A DNA stretch of 47,201 bases, from contig CAJUJU010000026.1 in the NCBI GenBank assembly GCA_910586835.1, positions 1 through 47,201 on the forward strand. The letters run 5' to 3'. Below the pieces are notes generated by a model, which was not told where the DNA came from, searched no databases, and saw nothing but the letters and a program-made list of their open reading frames with translations. The translations under genes and the position numbers were made by a program. The stretch is from an uncultured Acetatifactor sp. Its GTDB lineage: Bacteria; Bacillota; Clostridia; Lachnospirales; Lachnospiraceae. Shown one piece after another: positions 24,951 through 31,958 of this stretch; position 1 is the first letter of the stretch; every line of letters starts with the position of its first letter.

Positions 24951-25104
24951 GTCTGACTTACACCCGGGCAAAGCTGTGACATGTGTGTTTTTTGCCGTGG
25001 CATGGCTTTGCCGGTACAGCACCGCATAAACAGACAGAATATTCTGACAATATAATATCGAAATAGCGGGAATAAAAATATTTAAAAATTTTTCAAAATA
25101 TGTA

Positions 25105-25133
25105 TTGACAAATAGAAGGATACATACTATAAT
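25105..25133 (+). promoter_or_regulatory. Perfect-consensus promoter for a non-coding RNA
   Basis: TTGACA (25105-25110), 17 bases, TATAAT (25128-25133). Both hexamers and the spacing are the exact sigma-A consensus, the only such case in the window. No protein gene follows on this strand before the terminator. Confidence 0.85.
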
Positions 25134-25139
25134 GAACTT

Positions 25140-25428
25140 ACAATAAAGAAAGGAAAACATTACTTCCATAAAAAACAACTTAACATACTAAGTTGTAAAG
25201 CTGAAAGAAACGTGCACAAGTATACTCGATCAGTAACGCAATTCGGAAAGTTCAGAACGTTACGGTACACAAGGTACAAGAGGAGTGGAACGGCACAAAG
25301 GTAGAAATGGAAGAGGATGCGAACCTGAAAATTTCATAAGGAGGGCTGGTCCATTGGACGACGAGCAGACATGAAGAGGCGTGTTGAATCAGAATGATCA
25401 ATGCGCCTCTTCGTCGTCCCTGTTTTTG
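25140..25428 (+). ncRNA. Candidate structured non-coding RNA, about 290 nt
   Basis: A perfect promoter at 25105-25133 and an intrinsic terminator ending near 25428 bound a stretch with no convincing reading frame but many consistent stems. A perfect 8-bp hairpin is 25175-25182/25189-25196. A nested junction follows: 25212-25215/25293-25296 encloses 25224-25227/25283-25286, which encloses two hairpins, 25233-25238/25258-25263 and 25265-25268/25274-25277. Next, 25299-25302/25323-25326 has a loop segment (25304-25308) complementary to 25331-25335, a possible pseudoknot. A small hairpin 25349-25352/25356-25359 competes with the terminator's outer stem. Purine-rich unpaired segments (AAGAGGAG, AAGGAGG) are conspicuous. 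It may belong to a known clostridial RNA class (raiA is my first guess, unverified) or be new. Confidence 0.65.
25356..25427 (+). terminator. Intrinsic terminator of the non-coding RNA
   Basis: GAAGAGGCG (25373-25381) pairs perfectly with CGCCTCTTC (25404-25412). An outer 7-bp stem GGACGAC (25356-25362)/GTCGTCC (25413-25419) stacks below it with a one-sided bulge. Five Ts follow at 25423-25427. It works only on the + strand; the convergent gene ends at 25432. Confidence 0.8.
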
Positions 25429-25431
25429 TGC

Positions 25432-26355
25432 TTATTTCTTTATTTTTTCAAAACATGCCTGTGCCAGCTTTTCGTCGGATGCGGCTTCGATATCGTGTCC
25501 TGACAGTTTGAGCTCTTCGATTACTTCACACCACATTTGATAGGCGGTTTCATATGCGCCGGTTTCTTCATAGTAGAATATTTTGGAATATCTGGCGGCG
25601 TAAAATGCAGGATCAATTTCAAGTGCCTTGTCCCAATAGGAAAGCGCCTCGTCGTATCGACCGAGTTTTTTGCAGGCATCGCCGCCGTAAATGTAAAGAG
25701 CGGCCTTATCGGGAAATTTTCGGAGGGCTTTTAGAAACCATTCATAGGCTTTTTCCTCATTTCTGCCATACCGATATGCGGCGATCAGGCAAATCCAGTC
25801 TTCCGGATCCTCCGAGCCCTTATTGATGATTTCCAGCGTTGCGTCAATGTTTTCCTGCCCTCTTCCGATCTGTGCATACAGGAGCATTTTTTGGTGCTTT
25901 GTCTGCCAATAGGTGTCGTCTTTTCCTGCTTCCCCCTTTTCAATAACCTTGTCAAATAAATCTACGGCCTTGTGAATGCAATAATGCATCATAAAGTAAT
26001 GCATGATTCCGTACAGTCTTAAGTCCTCCGCAGAGCAGTCCCCTTTCTTCAGCATTTTTTTGAATTCCAGGTCGGCAGGCATGAAATCCTCCGGTTCCCG
26101 TGTGGCCTCATAGACTGCCGCCAGCCGCTGGGCATAATTTTCGTATGCCACAGAGGTTTCCCTGAAAAAGTCGTCAATGGTCACGCAGTAAAGCTTTGCT
26201 ATTTTCGGAAGCATTGTGACATCAGGCAGGGTTGTGCTGCATTCCCACCTGGAGACGGTATGTGGGCTTACACCCAAAATTTCTGCGGCCTGCTCCTGAG
26301 TGAGATTTTTCTGCTGTCGGAATTTCTTCAGGTTATCGGAAAATACAGTATTCAT
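25432..26355 (-). CDS. XRE-family regulator with TPR-like repeats
   Basis: The N-terminal 60 residues are a Cro/C1-type helix-turn-helix ('NLTQEQAAEILGVSPHTVSRWECSTTLPDVTMLPKIAKLY'). The remaining 245 residues are helical repeats of TPR type, clearest at about residues 205-260 ('AALYIYGGDACKKLGRYDEALSYWDKALEIDPAFY'). Such proteins bind DNA and are often tuned by peptides or partner proteins via the repeats. I use ATG 26355 with AAAGGA upstream; the GTG at 26358 is directly before it. Its promoter carries a 12-bp palindrome. It ends tail-to-tail with the non-coding RNA, 4 bases from that RNA's terminator. Confidence 0.88.
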   Translation of the reverse strand: MNTVFSDNLKKFRQQKNLTQEQAAEILGVSPHTVSRWECSTTLPDVTMLPKIAKLYCVTIDDFFRETSVAYENYAQRLAAVYEATREPEDFMPADLEFKKMLKKGDCSAEDLRLYGIMHYFMMHYCIHKAVDLFDKVIEKGEAGKDDTYWQTKHQKMLLYAQIGRGQENIDATLEIINKGSEDPEDWICLIAAYRYGRNEEKAYEWFLKALRKFPDKAALYIYGGDACKKLGRYDEALSYWDKALEIDPAFYAARYSKIFYYEETGAYETAYQMWCEVIEELKLSGHDIEAASDEKLAQACFEKIKK

Positions 26356-26380
26356 CACGTTTGTCCTTTCATTTTCATAA

Positions 26381-26404
26381 TAGAAGCTTCTAAATCAAAT
26401 TATA
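26381..26404 (-). promoter_or_regulatory. Promoter and palindrome before the XRE-TPR gene
   Basis: On the minus strand a perfect -10 TATAAT lies at 26404-26399, with a weak -35 (TGGACT, 16 bases upstream). TAGAAGCTTCTA (26381-26392), a perfect 12-bp palindrome, follows just downstream of the -10, where a repressor would block the start. Autoregulation by the XRE protein is inferred. Confidence 0.5.
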
Positions 26405-26490
26405 CTGTCTTTTTATGCCAAGTCCATATCACATTTTGTGGGGAGACTTGCGGATTCTGTTCAGTTGGGACTGGAAAAGAAGGATTAAAA

Positions 26491-26551
26491 ATTATTGCAA
26501 AACAATAATTATTGTGCTATAGTAACTGTAAAATTATCGTGAAACAATAAT
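26491..26551 (+). promoter_or_regulatory. Promoter bracketed by two matching palindromic operators
   Basis: TTGCAA (26495-26500), 17 bases, TATAGT (26518-26523) form a good promoter. ATTATTGCAAAACAATAAT at 26491-26509 is a perfect palindrome with a 5-base centre and covers the -35. ATTATCGTGAAACAATAAT at 26533-26551 is the same element with one arm mismatch and lies just after the start point. The two are 42 bases apart, about four helical turns. A further hairpin GTTCGT-N5-ACGAAC (26560-26576) precedes the ribosome site. Confidence 0.65.
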
Positions 26552-26592
26552 TTGCAAGGGTTCGTACAATACGAACAGACAGGAGAAGATAA

Positions 26593-27471
26593 ATGAAATA
26601 TCTGGCTTTTCCCTGGGGACCCCTGGGAAATATGTTGAGAAGACTTTCTCTGTCCGGCGGAGCCGGCAATGTGACAGCGTGGATTTTGTTCCTGGCAGCT
26701 GGGGCTTTACCCGTTGTCTGCTGGGGAGTTCTCTTTTTAAAAAAGAGAGCCGTCAAAGCGGACTGGTTGTTGTTTCTGCTGTCAGCGGCGATGTTTGCCG
26801 GACTTTGGCTTCTGGTCAATCCCTCTTATCTGGAACAGAAACTGTTTCCGCCGGGGATTGGGGAAATGGGAATGCCTGCCGTTGCGTTGACAATGGACAG
26901 CATTCTTGTGACATGGGTATTCTGCCGTTTCCTGGAAAAGTATGAAAAGCTGGGAAAAAACAGATTGCTGAGGAGCCTGCAGGTATTGCTTGTGATTTTT
27001 ATTTTGCTGACCGGGATTTCTGCTGCCTTTGAGTCGGGTTATGGTTTTGCGAAAGAATATGCGGCATTAAAGAGCGGCAATACGGCGCTGAACGAAAAAC
27101 AACTGATGCCCAGTATTGTTTTCCTCTTTTTGCAGACAGTATGCGCCTTTCTGCCCAAAGTGCTGGAGCTTTTTCTCTGGAGCAGGATTGTCTGTCTGCT
27201 TCGCAGTTTTGAGAAAGACTGCTTCAGCCGGGAGAGTCTGGGCAGGGTGGAAGGGATCAAGCGGCTGAGCGCTTTGTTTCTGGTGGCAGTGTTGTTTGGC
27301 AACCTTGGTATGAATCTGCTGCAGCTTATACTGGCAAGCCGGATCTACAGCAGCCATTATGTGCTGGTTCTTCCGCTGCGGGAAATTATCGTACTGCTGG
27401 TTATGGTACTGCTGTCCCGCTTCTACCTCCTGACCAAACACCTTAAAGAAGACAATGAACTATTTGTATAA
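26593..27471 (+). CDS. DUF2975-like membrane protein
   Basis: The 292-residue protein has about seven hydrophobic segments, with helices near residues 20-45, 50-72, 95-115, 130-150, 170-195, 225-250 and 260-280. It ends in the polar 'TKHLKEDNELFV' tail typical of DUF2975 proteins ('...LKEENDLTI/V'). DUF2975 genes are usually followed by a short Cro/C1-type regulator of YozG type, as is the case here at 27544. AGGAGAAG stands before the ATG. Function is unknown; the family is membrane-bound. Transcription starts from the operator-flanked promoter at 26495-26523. Confidence 0.75.
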   Translation: MKYLAFPWGPLGNMLRRLSLSGGAGNVTAWILFLAAGALPVVCWGVLFLKKRAVKADWLLFLLSAAMFAGLWLLVNPSYLEQKLFPPGIGEMGMPAVALTMDSILVTWVFCRFLEKYEKLGKNRLLRSLQVLLVIFILLTGISAAFESGYGFAKEYAALKSGNTALNEKQLMPSIVFLFLQTVCAFLPKVLELFLWSRIVCLLRSFEKDCFSRESLGRVEGIKRLSALFLVAVLFGNLGMNLLQLILASRIYSSHYVLVLPLREIIVLLVMVLLSRFYLLTKHLKEDNELFV

Positions 27472-27543
27472 CCCAGTTCAGCCAAGAGCAAAGCAAGCTG
27501 CGAAGCAGCGGAAAGCGCGCAGGCATATAAAAGGAAGGTAATT

Positions 27544-27753
27544 ATGGCAATTCGAGTCTGTCTGGATGAAATTTTGAAGGAGCGGCACATGACCTCCAAA
27601 GAACTGTGCGGGCTTGTGGATATCACGGAAGCAAATCTGTCCGTTCTGCGCAGCGGAAAGGCAAAGGGTGTGCGCTTCGGCACGATCAACAAAATCTGCT
27701 ATTATCTACAGTGTGACGTGGGCGATATATTGAAGTTTGACGGGGAACTGTGA
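27544..27753 (+). CDS. Small Cro/C1-type HTH regulator (YozG-like, 69 aa)
   Basis: The protein is a single helix-turn-helix domain: 'MAIRVCLDEILKERHMTSKELCGLVDITEANLSVLRSGKAKGVRFGTINKICYYLQCDVGDIL' resembles YozG-type regulators over its full length. AAAGGAAGG precedes the ATG. It follows the DUF2975 gene by 72 bases, which contain a small GCTGC-GAA-GCAGC hairpin, and is probably on the same transcript. It is the natural candidate to bind the two matching palindromes in front of the DUF2975 gene and repress its own operon (inferred). Confidence 0.85.
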   Translation: MAIRVCLDEILKERHMTSKELCGLVDITEANLSVLRSGKAKGVRFGTINKICYYLQCDVGDILKFDGEL

Positions 27754-27821
27754 GAGGTATTCCCGGGCGATGGGATCTCTGAAAAGGCGGGCCAGGGTGA
27801 AAAGACAGTTTGGGGGGAAGG

Positions 27822-28985
27822 ATGAAAGCCAAAGTAAAAGAAGCAAAAATGGAAGCAATAATTGAAAAAATGATTGAAAAAATAAGAGAAATAATTTCAG
27901 AAACAATAAGAGGAAAAATGAGGGGAAAAATAAAAGGAAACAGAACAGAGAAACTCAAAGAAAAGAAACTCAAAGAAAAGAAGCTCAAAGAAAATGTCAA
28001 CGGCAACATCAAAGACAATATCAAAGACGAAATCAAGGACAACATCAGGAAAAAGGTTTGTCTGGCTGGGGTGCTTCTGGCCGGGGCGGCTGCTGTGGGA
28101 GGCTGCAGCCTGGCCCGGGAGGAATTGCCCGCAAAGGAAGACGATAAGCTGGTGGGAATCTATGTGACCAAAGAGTACCTGCGCGGAGAGCTGCCGGAAC
28201 TGGAAATCAGTCAAAGCGGTGAGGTGCAGTTTGTGCAGGAAGAAGTCAGAATACCAGGAGAGATTTTGTGGGATGAGGGGGAGGAAGGCAGGAGTCTTTC
28301 CGGAATTTCGTTTGAAGGCGCGGAAGGCTTTGGAATTTATTCCATTGATCTGTGGAATGAGGATCAACAGAGCCTTACCGGGTATTCTTTCCAGGAAGAA
28401 ATTTTTCAGGAACTTCATCTGACCACGGGGGACGGGACGGTTTCCATGGAAGCGGCGATTTATGTGGAGGAGACAGACGGGGTGGGGAAATTTTATATGA
28501 ATCCTGTCTATCAGACGTCGGACGGGGAAATTTACCTGATGCCCGGAAGTTCGCTGTCAGCGGTGATGACGGATGGGATGTCCATGTCTCAGACACTTTC
28601 CTGGGAGAAGAAAAAGAGCCGGGATGGGGCATCCGGATTGTGGGGGCCGCTGCCTGACGGTGATCGTGTACAGTCGCAGAAGGTCAGCTTTACCGTGCAT
28701 GTCACTTGCAGGCAGAGTGATGAACCTGTCGGAATTCTCTTTCTGGATGAGAGAAACAGGATCATTGATGAGCTGGACCAAGAGCAGCTCAAAGCGGTTT
28801 GCAAAGGAGAGCAGTCGGAACTGCAGATACCGCAGGAAACGGCGTATCTGCTGGCGGAGTGGGAGAGCGGGGACGGAAGTGTGACACGCACGGTGTGCAA
28901 CAGGGGAGAGGAAAGCCTTTTCTTTATGCGGTCAACAGGCACCGGATATTTATACGGAACATATCTTGCTCTGATTTGGGAATAA
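27822..28985 (+). CDS. Unrecognised lipoprotein with repetitive charged N-terminus
   Basis: From ATG 27822 the first ~75 residues are almost wholly Lys, Glu, Ile, Asn and Asp, with tandem units 'KLKEK' and 'IKDN'. They are followed by a hydrophobic helix and lipobox-like 'AAAVGGC' (Cys about residue 92). Lipoprotein signals normally start within about 20 residues of the start codon, and there is no Met between the charged stretch and the helix. The mature part (about 295 residues) is strand-rich, has a 'VGIYVTKEYL' segment and no known domain that I recognise. GGGGGGAAGG touches the ATG with no proper spacer, so the start is uncertain; an ATG at 27849 is also in frame. It follows the YozG-like gene by 68 bases. 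Confidence 0.55.
   Translation: MKAKVKEAKMEAIIEKMIEKIREIISETIRGKMRGKIKGNRTEKLKEKKLKEKKLKENVNGNIKDNIKDEIKDNIRKKVCLAGVLLAGAAAVGGCSLAREELPAKEDDKLVGIYVTKEYLRGELPELEISQSGEVQFVQEEVRIPGEILWDEGEEGRSLSGISFEGAEGFGIYSIDLWNEDQQSLTGYSFQEEIFQELHLTTGDGTVSMEAAIYVEETDGVGKFYMNPVYQTSDGEIYLMPGSSLSAVMTDGMSMSQTLSWEKKKSRDGASGLWGPLPDGDRVQSQKVSFTVHVTCRQSDEPVGILFLDERNRIIDELDQEQLKAVCKGEQSELQIPQETAYLLAEWESGDGSVTRTVCNRGEESLFFMRSTGTGYLYGTYLALIWE
27954..27998 (+). repeat. Tandem 15-base repeat, three units
   Basis: CTCAAAGAAAAGAAA, CTCAAAGAAAAGAAG and CTCAAAGAAAATGTC follow one another in frame and encode the 'LKEKK' units of the lipoprotein's N-terminal stretch. Confidence 0.85.
28005..28049 (+). repeat. Tandem 12-base repeat, nearly four units
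   Basis: AACATCAAAGAC, AATATCAAAGAC, GAAATCAAGGAC and a partial AACATCAGG encode 'NIKDNIKDEIKDNIR' in the same lipoprotein. The period is a multiple of three, so gain or loss of a unit keeps the frame. Confidence 0.85.
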
Positions 28986-29021
28986 AGAATCTGAGTAGAA
29001 AGAACAAATAGAAGAGTGTTC

Positions 29022-29050
29022 TTGTCAAGGGGCTTCCGGGCAGGTATAAT
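29022..29050 (+). promoter_or_regulatory. Strong promoter of the GH42 gene
   Basis: TTGTCA (29022-29027), 17 bases, TATAAT (29045-29050). The leader before ATG 29156 is about 100 bases. Confidence 0.75.
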
Positions 29051-29155
29051 TCTTGGTAAGTCAGTCTGTCTGCGTTTGACCGGCAGATTTTGCGAGGCGT
29101 ACTGCCGCAGAATCCGTACAGACGGCAGGCAGGAAAACAGGAGGTTAATGGAAAG

Positions 29156-31213
29156 ATGAGTATTCTGCACGGAAAATTTTTACATGGCGGGGACTACAAT
29201 CCCGATCAGTGGCTGGACCGCCCGGATATTCTGGAGGAGGATGTCCGGCAGATGAAGAGAGCCGGGGTTAATGTGGTGTCTCTGGGAATCTTCGCCTGGG
29301 CCGCGTTGGAGCCGGAGGAAGGAAAATACGATTTCTCTTTTCTGGAGGAGCGTATTCAGACTCTTTATGAAAACGGTATCCACACCATTTTGGCTACGCC
29401 CAGCGGGGCGCGTCCCATGTGGATGGCCTTTCGTTATCCGGAAGTGCTGCGGGTGCGGGCAGAGGGACAGAAGGAGCTGATGGGGGAGAGGCACAATCAC
29501 TGCTACACCTCCCCGGTTTATCGGGAAAAGGTATGGGAAATGAACAGGCGCCTGGCAGAAAAATTTGCGGGGCACCCCGGGGTGATTGCCTGGCATATTT
29601 CCAATGAGTACGGAGGAGCCTGCTGGTGCGAGAAGTGCCAGGAAGCTTTCCGGGGATATCTGAAACAGAAGTACGGCAGTCTGGAGGAACTGAACAGACA
29701 GTGGTGGACGGCCTTTTGGAGCCATCGCTATGACTGCTGGGAGCATGTGCAGGCGCCTTCTCCTCTGGGAGAAAGCGATACGCATGGACTGAATCTGGAC
29801 TGGCGCAGGTTCTGCTCCCGTCAGACGGCGGATTTCTGTGCCTGGGAGAAGAAGGCGCTGGAAGCGGGCGGCTCATCTCTGCCTGTGACAACCAATCTGA
29901 TGGGTTTTTATGACGGGCTGGACTACGCGGATTTCAGAGATATACTGGAGCTGTCTTCCTGGGACAGCTATCCGGAGTGGCACAGCGGGGAGAAAAGCGA
30001 TGTGCAGACCGCTGTGGAGATCGCCTGCACCGCGGACTATATGAGATGTATTCAAAAGGACAGGAAACCTTTTCTGCTGATGGAGAGCACACCCAGTGCT
30101 ACCAACTGGCAGCGTTTTTCCCGGTTGAAGCGCCCTCGTATGCATATGCTTTCCAGTCTCCAGGCCGTGGCTCACGGGGCGGATTCCGTCCAGTACTTCC
30201 AGTGGCGGAAAGGCCGGGGCGGGAGCGAAAAGTTTCACGGCGCGGTGCTGGATCATGATGCCACCGACGATACCCGGGTTTTCCGGGATGTGGCGGAGGT
30301 GGGCAGCCGGCTGCAGGGCCTGGAAAAAATCTGCGGCAGCCTGGTGCGTCCCAGGGCGGCAATTCTTCTTGATCAGGAAAACAGGTGGGCGTTGGAGGAC
30401 AGCCGCGGCCCGCGCAACGACGGCATTCATTATCTGGAGACGGTAAAGGCACATTACGGTGCGCTTTGGAAGCTGGGGATTCCCGCGGATGTAATCAGTT
30501 CAGACTGCTCTCTGGAGGAGTATCGGCTGGTGATCGCGCCTATGCTGTATCTCTTGAAGGGGGATATCGCGGAGCGGCTGAAGGCGTTTGTGGACGGGGG
30601 AGGAACCCTGGTGGGCACATATCAGACCGGACTGGTGAACGAAAACGATCTCTGCTTTGAGGGCCGGGTTCCCCACGGTCTGACGGAGGTGTTCGGCCTG
30701 TACCGGGAGGAGATTGACGCTCTGTGGGACGGGCAGTGCAATCATATGGTGTGGAACGACAGGGAATATGTGCTGACGGAGCTCTGTGAGCGGATCCATC
30801 CCTCATCCGCGGCAGTGCTGGCCCGGTATCAGGAGGACTTTTATGCGGGTGAACCGGTGCTTACGGTGAATGAGTCCGGCCGTGGAAAGGCGTACTATAT
30901 CGCGGCGCATACTGGCATGGATTTCCTGTATGACTTCTACCTGGAGACGGCCCCTGCAGCGGGAGCAGTTCCCTGTATGAAGGCGGCTCTGCCGGAGGGA
31001 GTGACAGTCACAGTGCGGACAGGGAAGGAAACGGATTATCTGTTTGTACAGAACTGGAACCCGGAGGATGTGGCTGTGACGGTGGAGGAGAAGCTGACGG
31101 ATTTTGAGAGCGGGGAAAGGATCGGCGCCGGGGACAGTCTGAAGCTGCCCGGTTATTCGGTGCGGATTCTGGAGCGTCCTGCCGGATCAGGGAATACGGA
31201 ACACTTTGAATAA
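29156..31213 (+). CDS. GH42 beta-galactosidase
   Basis: The 685-residue enzyme shows the GH42 plan: catalytic barrel (about residues 5-390), a trimerisation domain of flavodoxin-like fold (about 395-600) and a small C-terminal beta domain. The acid/base is E151 in 'WHISNEYGG', the nucleophile E310 in 'LLMESTPS'. A Cys cluster 'CWCEKC' near residues 157-163 is the zinc site of many GH42 enzymes. It removes terminal beta-galactose, for example from galactan oligosaccharides made by GH53. AGGAGG at 29139-29144 selects ATG 29156; an upstream open frame lacks a ribosome site. There is no signal peptide, so it acts in the cytoplasm. Confidence 0.95.
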   Translation: MSILHGKFLHGGDYNPDQWLDRPDILEEDVRQMKRAGVNVVSLGIFAWAALEPEEGKYDFSFLEERIQTLYENGIHTILATPSGARPMWMAFRYPEVLRVRAEGQKELMGERHNHCYTSPVYREKVWEMNRRLAEKFAGHPGVIAWHISNEYGGACWCEKCQEAFRGYLKQKYGSLEELNRQWWTAFWSHRYDCWEHVQAPSPLGESDTHGLNLDWRRFCSRQTADFCAWEKKALEAGGSSLPVTTNLMGFYDGLDYADFRDILELSSWDSYPEWHSGEKSDVQTAVEIACTADYMRCIQKDRKPFLLMESTPSATNWQRFSRLKRPRMHMLSSLQAVAHGADSVQYFQWRKGRGGSEKFHGAVLDHDATDDTRVFRDVAEVGSRLQGLEKICGSLVRPRAAILLDQENRWALEDSRGPRNDGIHYLETVKAHYGALWKLGIPADVISSDCSLEEYRLVIAPMLYLLKGDIAERLKAFVDGGGTLVGTYQTGLVNENDLCFEGRVPHGLTEVFGLYREEIDALWDGQCNHMVWNDREYVLTELCERIHPSSAAVLARYQEDFYAGEPVLTVNESGRGKAYYIAAHTGMDFLYDFYLETAPAAGAVPCMKAALPEGVTVTVRTGKETDYLFVQNWNPEDVAVTVEEKLTDFESGERIGAGDSLKLPGYSVRILERPAGSGNTEHFE

Positions 31214-31287
31214 TCGGAGAAATATGTACCGGAAAACCGCTACAGCATTTGATACCTGATTTCAACGAAAGGGGACGATGCGGAAAA

Positions 31288-31863
31288 ATGGCAAGGTATC
31301 TTTTCAGGCTTTGCGCAATGATGCTGGCAGGGCTGGCGGTGTGGCTTTTGTACCAAAGACCCGGGAAGGAAGAGCGGGTGAGGGTGTGGACGGAGGGAAT
31401 CTTTTATGCGTATCTTCTGGCGCTGCTTGCGTTTGCGCTGGAGGGGGAGTATGGGAACCCTGTGGGGATGGCGGAGTCTGCGGTGGGCAGAATCCGGTCA
31501 GGATTGGGGATCAACCTGGTTCCCTTCCGCACCATATGCGCTTATTTTGTACATTTTTCCCTGGAGCTTTTTCTGATTAACATTGTGGGAAATGTGGTGA
31601 TGTTCCTGCCCTGGGGCTTTGGTCTTACGCTTCTGTGGAAGAAGAATCGGAGTCTTCTTCGTGTGATTCTGTTTTCTGTTGCATTGCCCGTTCTGATTGA
31701 GTTCAGTCAGCTGTTTATCGGCAGGAGCGTAGATGTGGATGATTTGATCCTGAATTTTGCAGGGGGATGCCTGGGAGCGGGGGTGTATTTTTGGGGAAGG
31801 AGGATTTCGCTTTTCCGGGGCTTTTTCGACGCGGTGGAAAAGGAGAACAGGGATGTGGTCTGA
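31288..31863 (+). CDS. VanZ-like membrane protein
   Basis: The 191-residue protein has about five hydrophobic helices. It carries the VanZ pattern 'LGINLVPFRTI', 'LINIVGNVVMFLPWGFGLTLLWKK' and 'IEFSQLFIGRSVDVDDLILNFAGGCLGAGVYFW'. VanZ-family proteins are linked to glycopeptide (teicoplanin) tolerance or envelope functions in some species; most are uncharacterised. I start at ATG 31288 with AAAGGGGA some 12 bases upstream; an open frame from 31249 is also possible. It follows GH42 by 74 bases and is likely co-transcribed, but has no evident pectin-related role. Confidence 0.85.
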   Translation: MARYLFRLCAMMLAGLAVWLLYQRPGKEERVRVWTEGIFYAYLLALLAFALEGEYGNPVGMAESAVGRIRSGLGINLVPFRTICAYFVHFSLELFLINIVGNVVMFLPWGFGLTLLWKKNRSLLRVILFSVALPVLIEFSQLFIGRSVDVDDLILNFAGGCLGAGVYFWGRRISLFRGFFDAVEKENRDVV

Positions 31864-31897
31864 ATGACTGCATCCCTGTCTTTTCTTCAGGTGTGCC

Positions 31898-31939
31898 TTG
31901 ACATGCTACAATTTCTATAATATATTGAAAGGGATAACA
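31898..31939 (+). promoter_or_regulatory. GH105 promoter with cre-like operator
   Basis: TTGACA (31898-31903), 17 bases, TATATT (31921-31926). TTGAAAGGGATAACA at 31925-31939 matches the catabolite-repression element consensus WTGNAANCGNWNNCW at all but one fixed position and overlaps the start point. It suggests repression by CcpA or another LacI-family protein (inferred). Confidence 0.6.
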
Positions 31940-31958
31940 GATATAGAAGGAGGTTTAC

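Noticed and set aside
24964..25014. Hairpin CCGG-G-CAAAGC / GCTTTG-CCGG after the second permease
   Set aside because: It has a 30-base loop and no T-run after the stem. Not a convincing terminator.
25307..25339. Ten-codon frame 'MEEDANLKIS' within the RNA candidate, and a second tiny frame after AAGGAGG near 25354
   Set aside because: Ribosome sites are weak or far, the peptides are very short, and the tag does not end in ALAA, so tmRNA is excluded. The stretch is better explained as structured RNA.
27954..28049. CRISPR-like periodicity in the lipoprotein gene
   Set aside because: The repeats are directly tandem without spacers and encode in-frame peptide units, so it is not a CRISPR array.
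31898..31917. TTGACA followed by TATAAT only 12 bases later before GH105
   Set aside because: The spacing is too short; the TATATT at 31921 with 17-base spacing is the better -10.
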